Source: JBNKWA01 sp050299555
Lineage (GTDB): Bacteria > Pseudomonadota > Alphaproteobacteria > Rhodobacterales > Rhodobacteraceae
Reading direction: 5' to 3'
Assembly: GCA_050299555.1 (NCBI GenBank)
Contig: JBNKWA010000076.1
Location: 12,694-76,693 of the forward strand
DNA length: 64,000 nt
Shown here piece by piece: positions 26,268 to 34,376 of this stretch (position 1 is its first letter; each line of letters opens with the position of its first letter). The translations under genes and the position numbers were made by a program. The notes below the pieces were generated by a model that saw nothing but the letters and a program-made list of their open reading frames with translations, did no database searches and was not told the DNA's origin.

Positions 26268-28247
26268 ATGCCAGACCTGGAGCTCGACTGGTTTTCCGTC
26301 GGCAGGGTCACCGACCTGCCCGAGGGCCGGGTGAGGACGGTCACCGCCCGCACCACCTCGATCTGCCTGGTGCATTTCGACGGCCGCTGGGCGGCGATGG
26401 ACAACCACTGCCCGCACCAGCGCGGACCGCTGGGCGAAGGCTCGATCGAGGTCGGCGTCGAGGGCAGGTGCTGGATCCGCTGCCCCTGGCACGGCTGGGA
26501 CTTTGACCCGCTCACCGGCCAGCCGCCGGGCGGGCACGAGGATACCGGCCAGCGCATGTTCCCCGTCGACATCCGCGACGGCGAGATCTTCGTCGGTCTG
26601 GAGCCGGAGCCGCCGCGCGCCCGCACCGTTACCGACGTGATGGTCGAGACCATGACCAACTGGGGCGTCAGGACCGTCTTCGGCATGGTCGGCCATTCCA
26701 ACCTCGGTCTGGCCGACGCGATCCGCCTTGCCACCGGCGACGGCAGGATGCGCTTCTACGGCATCCGTCACGAGGGCGCCGCCGCCTTCGCCGCCTCGGC
26801 CTATGGCAAGCTCTCCGGCCAGCCCGCCGCCTGCCTGACCATCGCCGGACCGGGCGCGACGAACCTTCTGACCGGGATGTGGGACGCCAAGGTCGACCGG
26901 GCGCCGGTGCTGGCGCTGACCGGCCAGGTCCAGACCCAGGTCTTCGGCCCCGGCGCCTTTCAGGACATCGACCTGCATTCGGCCTTCCAGGCGGTCAGCC
27001 GCTTCTCGCAGCCGGTGCTTGCCACCTCCAACCATGCCGAGCTGGCCTCGCTCGCCTGCAAGAACGCCATCGTCCAGCAGGACGTGGCGCACCTGATCTT
27101 TCCCGACGACGTGCAGACCCTGCCATCCGGGCAGCCCGCCGGCTCGCCCGATGGCCGCATCGGCGCCGTGGCGATCACGCCGCCCGAGGCCGACATCGCC
27201 GCTGCCGAGGCGATGATCAACGCGGCCCGCCGGCCGGCTATCGTCGCCGGCTTCGGCGCCTTTGCCGCCCGCGACCAGATCATCGCCTTCGCCGAGGCCA
27301 TCGGCGCCCCGGTGATGACCACCTTCAAGGCCAAGGGGCTGATCCCCGACGACCACCCGCTGGCCGCCGGCGTTCTCGGCCGCTCGGGCACCCCGATCGC
27401 AAGCTGGTTCATGAACGAGGCCGACGCCATGATCGTCTTCGGCGCCAGCTTCTCCAACCACACCGGCATCGCGAACAAGGAGAACCTGATCCAGGTCGAC
27501 TACGACCGCATGCAGCTTGGCAAGTTCGCGCCGGTCAAGCTGCCGATCTGGGGCGAGATCGGCACGTTCTGCCGGGCCACCCTGCCGCGGCTCCGCCGCC
27601 ATCCCGAGGCGCCGGACCAGGGCGCCGAACTGGCCGAACGCTGGGGCTACTGGCGGGCCGAGAAGCAGCGCCGCCTCGCCGAACAGCAGGGCAGCGGCAT
27701 CCATTCCTTCGCCGTCTTCGAGGCGCTGGGCCGGCTGGCCCCCGATGATGCCATCTTCGCCGTCGATGTCGGCAACAACACCTATTCCTTCGGCCGCTAC
27801 CTCGAGACCAAGGGCAGCCAGCGGGTGCTGATGTCGGGCTATCTCGGCTCCATCGGCTTCGGGTTGCCGGCGGCGCTGGGCGCCTGGGCCGCCACCCAGG
27901 ATTTCGAGAACCTGAAGGGACGCAAGGTGATCTCGATCTCCGGCGACGGCGGCTTTGGCCAATACGCGATGGAGTTCACCACGGCGGTCAAGTACGGGAT
28001 GAACATCACCCACATCCTGCTCAACAACGGCCAGCTCGGGAAGATCTCCAAAGAGCAGCGAAGCGGCCACTGGCCGGTCTGGGAAACCGGGCTGGTCAAC
28101 CCGTCCTTCGCCGCCTTTGCGCGGCTCTGCGGCGGCCATGGCCACAAGGTCAGCGCCGGCGACGATCTGGACGACGCGATCCGGACCGCGCTTTCGGCGA
28201 AGGGGCCGTCGCTGGTCGAGATCATCACCGACGCCGAGCTCGTCTAA
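26268..28247 (+). CDS. Rieske domain fused to thiamine-diphosphate-dependent enzyme
   Basis: A 659-residue fusion. Residues 5-115 are a Rieske domain (CPHQRGPLGEG with C48/H50; CPWHGWDF with C72/H75). Residues 120-659 are a complete POX/acetolactate-synthase-type ThDP enzyme: catalytic Glu169 in GIRHEGAAAFAASAYG, a central domain from about 310, and the ThDP motif GDGG (559-562) to NN (586-587). Family enzymes decarboxylate 2-oxoacids or cleave C-C bonds; pyruvate oxidase, Xsc and glyoxylate carboligase are relatives. A Rieske fusion implies electron removal from the ThDP intermediate. Good ribosome site (AAAGGA). Substrate unknown. Confidence 0.85.
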   Translation: MPDLELDWFSVGRVTDLPEGRVRTVTARTTSICLVHFDGRWAAMDNHCPHQRGPLGEGSIEVGVEGRCWIRCPWHGWDFDPLTGQPPGGHEDTGQRMFPVDIRDGEIFVGLEPEPPRARTVTDVMVETMTNWGVRTVFGMVGHSNLGLADAIRLATGDGRMRFYGIRHEGAAAFAASAYGKLSGQPAACLTIAGPGATNLLTGMWDAKVDRAPVLALTGQVQTQVFGPGAFQDIDLHSAFQAVSRFSQPVLATSNHAELASLACKNAIVQQDVAHLIFPDDVQTLPSGQPAGSPDGRIGAVAITPPEADIAAAEAMINAARRPAIVAGFGAFAARDQIIAFAEAIGAPVMTTFKAKGLIPDDHPLAAGVLGRSGTPIASWFMNEADAMIVFGASFSNHTGIANKENLIQVDYDRMQLGKFAPVKLPIWGEIGTFCRATLPRLRRHPEAPDQGAELAERWGYWRAEKQRRLAEQQGSGIHSFAVFEALGRLAPDDAIFAVDVGNNTYSFGRYLETKGSQRVLMSGYLGSIGFGLPAALGAWAATQDFENLKGRKVISISGDGGFGQYAMEFTTAVKYGMNITHILLNNGQLGKISKEQRSGHWPVWETGLVNPSFAAFARLCGGHGHKVSAGDDLDDAIRTALSAKGPSLVEIITDAELV

Positions 28248-28270
28248 TCCCGTCACTTGGAGGATCCCCG

Positions 28271-29878
28271 ATGAACAAGACCGCCGTCGCGCGCCTGTCC
28301 GCGCTGCCCGACCGCCAACCGGCCTATGCCCTGGTCGGCGAGGTCGACCTGGTTGTCGTGCGCTTCGATGACCAGGTCTCGGTCTTCTACGGGCGATGCC
28401 TGCACCGCGGCGCGCTGATGGCCGACGGCTACGTGCGCGGCAACAACCTGATCTGCGGCGTGCACGACTGGGACTACCGGCTCGATACCGGGGTCTCCGA
28501 ATACGCCAACGAGGAGGCGCTGCCGAGGTTCACCGCCTGGGTCGAGGGCGACGACATCCTGGTGGACGCCGACGAGATCGCCGCCTGGGCCGAGACCCAT
28601 CCCCAGCCGTTCAACCGCCAGGCCTACCTGGGGCTCTATGCCGACACCTCGCACGGCACCGACGAAGAGCCCCACAATGCCCAGATCCGCCGCTATGCCA
28701 GAAGCGGGCTCAAATCCACCGGCCACCATGGCGAAGTGGCGGCCATGGGCGTGCCGCGGGGCGATCTGCCGACCTGGGACGACATCCAGATCCTGACCGC
28801 GCAGCTTCACCGCGCGCCCCGCCTCGACGATGCGCCGGTGGGCACCGATGTCGTGATCGGCCCCAACGCCCAAAAGCCGCTCCGCCTCGAGATCCCGCTC
28901 TTTGTCTCGGACATGTCCTTTGGCGCCCTGTCCGAGCCGGCGAAGCTGGCGCTGGCCCGCGGGGCCGAACTGGCCGGCACCGGCATCTGTTCCGGCGAAG
29001 GCGGCATGCTGCCCGAGGAGCAGGCGGCCAACAGCCGCTATTTCTACGAGCTCGCCTCGGCCCGCTTCGGCTTTTCCTGGGACAAGCTAGCCCGCGTCCA
29101 GGCGTTTCACTTCAAGGGCGGGCAGGGGGCCAAGACCGGCACCGGTGGCCACCTGCCGGGGCGCAAGGTGACCGGCCGGATCGCCGAGGTGCGCGGCCTG
29201 GCCGAGGGCGAGGACGCCATCTCGCCGGCGCGGTTTCCCGACTGGACCGAGCCGGCGCAGATCAAGGCCTTCGCCGACGAGGTGCGCGACCGCACCGGCG
29301 GCATCCCGATCGGCTACAAGCTGTCGGCGCAGCACATCGAGAAGGACATCGAGGCGGCGCTGGAGGTGGGCGTTGACTACATCATCCTCGACGGCCGCGG
29401 CGGCGGCACCGGTGCGGCGCCGCTGCTGTTCCGCGACAACATCTCGGTGCCGACGATCCCGGCGCTGGCCCGGGCGCGCCGCTGTCTCGACCGGGCCGGA
29501 CGGCCGGACGTGACCCTGGTGATTACCGGTGGGCTCCGGACGCCGGCGGATTTCGTCAAGGCGATGGCGCTGGGCGCCGACGCCATAGCGGTCTCCAACG
29601 CCGCCCTTCAGGCCATCGGCTGCATCGCCATGCGCGCCTGCCACACCAACAACTGCCCGGTGGGCATCGCCAGCCAGAAGCCGCACCTGGTCAGCCGCCT
29701 GGTGGTGGAGAAATCCGCTGAGCAGCTCGCCAACTTCTTCGCCGCTTCGGTGGAACTGATGCAGGTTATGGCCCGGGCCTGCGGCCACGATCACCTGTCA
29801 GGGTTCAACCCCGGCGATCTGACCACCTGGAAACGCGAGATGGCCGACCTCTCGGGCGTCGCCTTCGGCGGCGTCTGA
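28271..29878 (+). CDS. Rieske domain fused to glutamate-synthase-like FMN/[3Fe-4S] domain
   Basis: A 535-residue protein. Residues 1-110 carry a Rieske-type pair (GRCLHRG with C43/H45; CGVHDWDY with C62/H65). Residues 150-535 are a GltB-like FMN barrel (LFVSDMSFGALSEPAKLALARGA, GQGAKTGTGGHLPG, IILDGRGGGTGAAPLLF) with an intact C-x5-C-x4-C [3Fe-4S] motif (C451, C457, C462). It has no amidotransferase or GXGXG domain. Unlike MgsC nearby, the iron-sulfur ligands are kept. It should pass electrons between the Rieske centre and FMN; the chemistry on the substrate is unknown. Last gene of the operon. Confidence 0.84.
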   Translation: MNKTAVARLSALPDRQPAYALVGEVDLVVVRFDDQVSVFYGRCLHRGALMADGYVRGNNLICGVHDWDYRLDTGVSEYANEEALPRFTAWVEGDDILVDADEIAAWAETHPQPFNRQAYLGLYADTSHGTDEEPHNAQIRRYARSGLKSTGHHGEVAAMGVPRGDLPTWDDIQILTAQLHRAPRLDDAPVGTDVVIGPNAQKPLRLEIPLFVSDMSFGALSEPAKLALARGAELAGTGICSGEGGMLPEEQAANSRYFYELASARFGFSWDKLARVQAFHFKGGQGAKTGTGGHLPGRKVTGRIAEVRGLAEGEDAISPARFPDWTEPAQIKAFADEVRDRTGGIPIGYKLSAQHIEKDIEAALEVGVDYIILDGRGGGTGAAPLLFRDNISVPTIPALARARRCLDRAGRPDVTLVITGGLRTPADFVKAMALGADAIAVSNAALQAIGCIAMRACHTNNCPVGIASQKPHLVSRLVVEKSAEQLANFFAASVELMQVMARACGHDHLSGFNPGDLTTWKREMADLSGVAFGGV

Positions 29879-29883
29879 CCAGA

Positions 29884-29911
29884 GCCAACCGCTGCTGTCG
29901 CGGCGGTTGGC
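29884..29911. terminator. Hairpin between convergent genes
   Basis: A 9-bp perfect stem GCCAACCGC / GCGGTTGGC with a 10-nt loop, 6 bp after the stop of the Rieske-FMN gene and before the convergent VWA gene. No T-run. It probably ends transcription from one or both sides. Confidence 0.55.
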
Positions 29912-29943
29912 CCTTGGCAATGATCAGCCCGAGCGGGTGTCCC

Positions 29944-30738
29944 TCAGGTGGCCGATTTCCGGCCGCGACCGGCAAGGCCGAGCCCGGCCAGACCAAGGGC
30001 CATCAGCGGCAGGGTGGCCGGAACCGGAACCGGACTCATCGGCGGCGTGCCGGGATCGGTGCCGGGATCCGGATCCGGATCGGCCTCGATGATCTCGTTG
30101 AGCTTGGTCCGGGTGAAGCTCTGGAAGAACGTCGTCCGGTCGGCGCGGAACGCGCGGATATCGAACAGGGCGCCATTGGGCCGGTCGATCTGGCCGAACT
30201 CGGCATCGCCGGCACCGAAATTGTAGATGATGTTGTTCAGGAACCCGGCATTGTCGAGATAGGCGCCAAGAGCGGAGGCGCCGCTGCCGAACGAGTTGCT
30301 GTACGAGTTGCGGTCGTCGGCATCCTCGTCGGTGATCAGCACCACCGAGCGCACCGTCCCGGGCCGGTAGGAGACGCCGAGGTCGGCGTTTTCGCCGGGC
30401 AGCGCGGCATCAACGGCCCTCAGGGCGTTCTCGGTGCCGCCGGTGATCGGAGTGTTGTTGAAGGCGGCCTCCAGCAGCGCGGCGTCGTCGGTCAGATCCT
30501 GCCGCAGCGTCGGCCCGCTATGATAGGAGATCAGTCCGGCGAAGACCGAGTCGATCTCTGGCGCGGCCTGCAGGTCGGTGATGAAGCCGCCGATGGCACT
30601 GCCCAGGAAGGTAAACTCGTCGCCCATCGAGCCACTCTGGTCGACGACGAAGATGATATCGGCGCTGACCGCCCATGCAGCGCCGGCCCCCTGGATCAGG
30701 GCAGCCGCACAAGCCGCTGAAAACAGTACATTCTTCAT
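29944..30738 (-). CDS. Secreted VWA-domain protein with VPLPA-type C-terminal sorting tail
   Basis: A 264-residue protein. Signal peptide at residues 1-23 (LFSAACAAALIQGAGAAWA), immediately followed by a von Willebrand A domain with MIDAS DxSxS (VVDQSGSM, D33/S35/S37) and the later TDEDADD. The end is an Asp/Pro-rich linker (ADPDPDPGTDPG), then VPVPATLPLMALGLAGLGLAGRGRK. This is a VPLPA/PEP-CTERM-like sorting signal: motif, hydrophobic helix, basic end. The start is placed at the signal peptide; the longer frame is Arg-rich and unlikely. It is exported and probably processed by an exosortase encoded elsewhere. Ligand unknown. Confidence 0.82.
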   Translation of the reverse strand: MKNVLFSAACAAALIQGAGAAWAVSADIIFVVDQSGSMGDEFTFLGSAIGGFITDLQAAPEIDSVFAGLISYHSGPTLRQDLTDDAALLEAAFNNTPITGGTENALRAVDAALPGENADLGVSYRPGTVRSVVLITDEDADDRNSYSNSFGSGASALGAYLDNAGFLNNIIYNFGAGDAEFGQIDRPNGALFDIRAFRADRTTFFQSFTRTKLNEIIEADPDPDPGTDPGTPPMSPVPVPATLPLMALGLAGLGLAGRGRKSAT

Positions 30739-31027
30739 TGTCCAATCCCACATTTTCCGGTTGCAACGCAACTGCCCACTTGGCGGCCAGGCGCCTGACC
30801 TCGCGCATGCTGACAATGCCGCTGCGCCCCCGTCGCCACCCCGCCGCAAATCCCGCGTTAGCATGGCGCATATCGTCCGGCAAGCTCGCCGCAGGATTGC
30901 GTCGCCGCCGTCAAGGGCGCAGAATGGCCGCAAGGACCGGCACGAGACAATTCAGCGGACGCTTCGGACGCCCGGCGCGATCCAGATCCGAACGCCCGCC
31001 GAAGACTTGCAGAACGGGGGCCATTTC

Positions 31028-34006
31028 ATGCGTACGATCATTGCCTTGGCTTTCGCCATCAGCCTTTTCGCCCCTTCCGCAGGGGCACAACAGCTCGCGC
31101 CGGCCGATGTCTCGATCCTCTTGCCCGCCCCGGCAGCCGATGGCGACCCCATGCTGCCGCTGCCCGAGGCCAGCTTTCCGGCCGCGGCCGCCGCCAGCGC
31201 CGCGGCGGTGATCGCCCAGGTCGGCAGCGTGACCGACCCGGCCGGCGGCACGCGCGCCATCGACCCTGACCTGCTGGGCGCCCGGCGCGGGCAGTTCCAC
31301 GTCGCCTCGATCCGGCTCGACCCCGGCGCCCCCGGGCTTGCGCCGGCATTCGCGCCCTTTGGCCGCTCGCCGCAGCTGCGTCTGGTGGTGCAGCCGGTCA
31401 GCTTCGACAACGGCCGCGCCAGCGTCCGCGACGAGGCGGTGCACCTGGTCTACAGCTTCGGCCGCTCGGCGCCGTCGGCGACCTGCCCGTTCCGGTCCGA
31501 GCCCGACATCCCGGCCTTCGCCGCGGCGGTGGACGACCTGCAAGAGCTCAAGTCGGACCTCGCGAACCTCGGCGTCGTCACCGATGGCGCCGCCCTCGGC
31601 ATCCACCCGGCCTTTGCCGACAGCGCCGCGACTGCGCTGATCATCGAGCGGCTGGCGGACTTCATCGCCACCCACGCCACCGAGGCGCGGCTTTCGGCGG
31701 TCTCGGTGGCCGGCATCCCCGCCGGCGCGCCCGAGCCCTGGATCTTCGTCGCCATGCAGCGCGACCGCAGCACCGGCGGCTTCCAGCCGGTACCCGGCCC
31801 GGCCATCGCCCAACAGGCTGCCGCGCCCGCCTTCGCGCAGATGCTGAGCTTCGCGAGCGACTTCGAGAACGGCGAGGTGATCCCGGCCGGGCGCACCCGC
31901 AACCGCCTGCCGGTCGACTGCCTGGCCAACTTCCTGGTTCCCGACCAGCCGGGCGATGGCGACGGCGTCGCCACCTCGGCGCTGTTCGCGGCCGGGGCCA
32001 ATACGCCCGCGGCCGCCGCCGAGATCGCCGCCATCGTCGCCGACCCGGCCCAGGCGCATTTCTTCAACACCGACTGCGTGAGCTGCCATTCCGAGACCCG
32101 GCGCGAGATCGACGCCGCCACCGACGGCGACGCGGCCAGTGCCGCGATTGCCGCCGCCGAGGGGATCGATCCGGCGGCCATGCCGCGCGGGCCGGACGAC
32201 AGCGGCCGCGCCTTCGACAAGTGGAACGTCCGCGCCTTCGGCTGGTACCCGGGCTTCGGACCGGCCGGTGCCCGCGCCCATGCAACCGTGGTGCGGCGGA
32301 CGGCGCGCGAGACGGCGGATGTGCTGGCCTGCCTCAATTCCGGCGACTGGCGCGATCCGTCGCGGCCCTGCCCGGACGAGGCCGCTGCCGCCGTGCCGCT
32401 GGCGCAGGGCTGGGACGCGGATATCCGCGCGCGCTTCTATCATACCTCGCAGGGCGGGCGGCTGATGCCGGCGGCCTATTTCACCGCGCTGCAACGCCTC
32501 GACGGGGCGGGGGCCTTTGTGGCGCCGGAAAACCTCGCCCGCTACGGCCTGGTGGCCCCAGATCCGGACACCACGGGCCTCAACCCGCTGGGCCTGCCCC
32601 CCGGCCTGGCGCTGACCGGCACCGGCGCCGCTGCCGATATCGGCCTCAACTGCGCCGCCTGCCACACCGGCGATGTCATCGCCGGTGACCGGCGGCTGCG
32701 CATCGACGGCGCCCCGGCCGCGTTCGATTTCGACCGCTTCCTGGCCGATCTCGCGACCGCGATCCAGGCCACGGCGCAGCTCGACTTCACCCAGGACCCG
32801 CCGGCCCCGACGCCGCGGCTGGCGGCGTTCCTGCAAAAGGTGGCGGCGACGGCGCCCGAGCTTGCCGATCCCGACCGGGTCCTCGACTTCGCCGCCGATT
32901 TCACCGGCCGTGCGGCGCTTCGCCGGCCCGAGCACCCATCGGGGCCGGGCCGCGTCGATGCGCTGACCCAGATCGTCAACGCCCTTGCGGTGACCGATCT
33001 GGGCGTGCCGTCCAACCTGCGCACCCCGGCGGCGCCCGCCAGTTACCCGGCGCTGTGGTTGGCGCCGCGGCTGGAATTCGTGCAGTGGAACCTGTCCGCG
33101 GCCGATCCGCTGGCGCGCAACATCGGTCAGGCGCAAGGCGTCTTCGGGCGCACCGAGCTGAAGCCGGGGCTGCCGTTCGACAGCTCGGCCGACATCGCCG
33201 CGCTGCAGCTCTACGAGACCTGGCTCCAGGACCTGCAGCCGCCGCGCTGGCCCGAGGACATCCTCGGGCCCATCGACACCGCGCTGGCCGAGACCGGCCG
33301 CGACCTGTTCGCCGACAATTGCGAGGGCTGCCACAATGCGCCGCCCTTCCGCGAGACGGCGGCCGAGGACAACCTGACCGGCGAGCGGTTCATCAAGGTC
33401 GCCGCCATCCCGCAGGTGAAGGCCGGCACCGACCCGGTGTACACGCAGGCGCTGCTGGGCCGCTGGGTGGCGACCGGCCCGCTGGAGGAGAAGTTCGGCC
33501 GCCCGCTGGTGCCGGCGGGCCTGTTCTTCCGCGAGGTCGTCGGCGACACCACGCGCTTCATGCTGGAAAAGGCCGGCGTCGCCCCGGACCAGGTTCCGAC
33601 CAGGCTGCGGCTGCGGCCGCCCGGCCATCCCGATTGCGCCGCCGACGAGGCCAGGCCCTGCGGCTATGCGATCCCGGGCGGCGGTGCGGCGCTGAAGGCG
33701 GCACCGCTGCTGGGCGTCTGGGCGACCGGTCCGTATCTGCACAACGGCTCGGTGCGCACCGTCTATCAGGTGATCTCGCCGCCCGAAGAGCGCGAGGCCA
33801 GATTCTGGGTCGGCGACCGCCGGCTCGACGCCGAGCGGCTGGGCTTCGTCAGCACCGAGGCGGCGGGCGCCTACCTTTTCGATACCGCGGTGCCGGGCAA
33901 CAGCGCCGGGGGGCATGTCTTCTGGGACCGGCCCTTTACCCACGAGGAACGCTTGGCGCTGATCGAGTACCTCAAGGACCCGGAGCGGTTTCCGATGTCG
34001 CGCTGA
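31028..34006 (+). CDS. Large secreted c-type cytochrome with three heme motifs
   Basis: A 992-residue protein with a signal peptide (TIIALAFAISLFAPSAGAQ); the start at 31028 is chosen for it. Three CxxCH heme c sites: CVSCH (C350), CAACH (C542) and CEGCH (C765). The C-terminal 480 residues resemble the MauG/RoxA-like diheme peroxidase-type family (LNCAACHTGDV; ADNCEGCHNAPPF; VWATGPYLHNGSV). The first 340 residues have no heme motif and I do not recognise them. Role: periplasmic electron transfer or oxygen/peroxide chemistry; substrate unknown. Much longer than usual diheme family members, so probably a fusion. Confidence 0.8.
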   Translation: MRTIIALAFAISLFAPSAGAQQLAPADVSILLPAPAADGDPMLPLPEASFPAAAAASAAAVIAQVGSVTDPAGGTRAIDPDLLGARRGQFHVASIRLDPGAPGLAPAFAPFGRSPQLRLVVQPVSFDNGRASVRDEAVHLVYSFGRSAPSATCPFRSEPDIPAFAAAVDDLQELKSDLANLGVVTDGAALGIHPAFADSAATALIIERLADFIATHATEARLSAVSVAGIPAGAPEPWIFVAMQRDRSTGGFQPVPGPAIAQQAAAPAFAQMLSFASDFENGEVIPAGRTRNRLPVDCLANFLVPDQPGDGDGVATSALFAAGANTPAAAAEIAAIVADPAQAHFFNTDCVSCHSETRREIDAATDGDAASAAIAAAEGIDPAAMPRGPDDSGRAFDKWNVRAFGWYPGFGPAGARAHATVVRRTARETADVLACLNSGDWRDPSRPCPDEAAAAVPLAQGWDADIRARFYHTSQGGRLMPAAYFTALQRLDGAGAFVAPENLARYGLVAPDPDTTGLNPLGLPPGLALTGTGAAADIGLNCAACHTGDVIAGDRRLRIDGAPAAFDFDRFLADLATAIQATAQLDFTQDPPAPTPRLAAFLQKVAATAPELADPDRVLDFAADFTGRAALRRPEHPSGPGRVDALTQIVNALAVTDLGVPSNLRTPAAPASYPALWLAPRLEFVQWNLSAADPLARNIGQAQGVFGRTELKPGLPFDSSADIAALQLYETWLQDLQPPRWPEDILGPIDTALAETGRDLFADNCEGCHNAPPFRETAAEDNLTGERFIKVAAIPQVKAGTDPVYTQALLGRWVATGPLEEKFGRPLVPAGLFFREVVGDTTRFMLEKAGVAPDQVPTRLRLRPPGHPDCAADEARPCGYAIPGGGAALKAAPLLGVWATGPYLHNGSVRTVYQVISPPEEREARFWVGDRRLDAERLGFVSTEAAGAYLFDTAVPGNSAGGHVFWDRPFTHEERLALIEYLKDPERFPMSR

Positions 34007-34035
34007 CGCGGTCCTGCAGAGGGCCGGGAGCGGAG

Positions 34036-34080
34036 GCCCCCCGGGGGGTCTTGCGGGGGCTTGTGGGGGGCGTCGGCGGG
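34036..34080 (+). other. G-rich tract after cytochrome gene
   Basis: A perfect CCCCCCGGGGGG palindrome (34037-34048) runs into further G-runs (GCGGGGGC, GTGGGGGGC, GCGGG). The four G-runs could form a loose G-quadruplex or a GC-only hairpin. It is the first part of the 370-bp gene-free gap 34007-34376, which otherwise holds the repeats listed next. Confidence 0.3.
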
Positions 34081-34122
34081 TGTCCGCACAGTGTCCCCAC
34101 AGAATATTTTTTAATAACAATG

Positions 34123-34294
34123 ACTTGATATGGCGGCCCCATGGGGACGCCGTGGATTCTTGCCCAATCGCGCCGGGGCGCTCCCCGCCCACCCACCCTC
34201 GCGCCCGGGCGCGATCGGGGCACGGTCCCTCAAACCTTGTGCCAGGGAGAAATGGCGCGATTCCGGTACCTTGACCCCCCGTCCCCATGGGGAC
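34123..34294. repeat. Composite palindromic repeat, copy A
   Basis: Order: a left block of 30 bp (34123-34152, centred on CCCCATGGGG); a 49-bp unit (34167-34215); a right block of 25 bp (34270-34294, ending GTCCCCATGGGGAC). The left block matches 57736-57765 at 26 of 30 positions, and the right block matches 57912-57936 exactly. The element lies between the cytochrome stop and the GntR stop. No coding sense. Confidence 0.75.
34167..34215. repeat. G4-loop inverted-repeat unit, copy 1
   Basis: 15-bp arms (left arm differs from a perfect inverse of GCGCCCGGGCGCGAT by one base) enclose 19 bp whose minus strand reads GGGTGGGTGGGCGGGG, a perfect G-quadruplex motif (34183-34198). It is 48/49 identical to 57104-57152. 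Confidence 0.8.
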
Positions 34295-34323
34295 AGGGTG
34301 CACCGGGCACCAGGGCCCCGTCA

Positions 34324-34351
34324 GAATGGTGGCGTCCGAATGGTGGTGTCC
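34324..34351 (+). repeat. Tandem 14-bp repeat
   Basis: GAATGGTGGCGTCC followed directly by GAATGGTGGTGTCC, one mismatch, running into the palindrome GTCCCCATGGGGAC at 34348-34361. It is part of the same repeat-rich gap. Confidence 0.6.
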
Positions 34352-34361
34352 CCATGGGGAC
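34348..34361. repeat. GTCCCCATGGGGAC palindrome
   Basis: A perfect 14-bp palindrome, also found at 34281-34294, 57923-57936 and 63914-63927. It ends 16 bp beyond the GntR gene stop and might serve as its transcription end. Confidence 0.7.
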
Positions 34362-34376
34362 GGCGGGTGGCGCGCC

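Noticed and set aside
25119..28256. A 1045-residue minus-strand frame across the Rieske genes
   Set aside because: Same kind of GC-driven shadow; the plus-strand genes have complete domain motifs.
30911..34303. An 1130-residue minus-strand frame
   Set aside because: Arg/Gly/His-rich by-product opposite the cytochrome gene, which has signal peptide and heme motifs.
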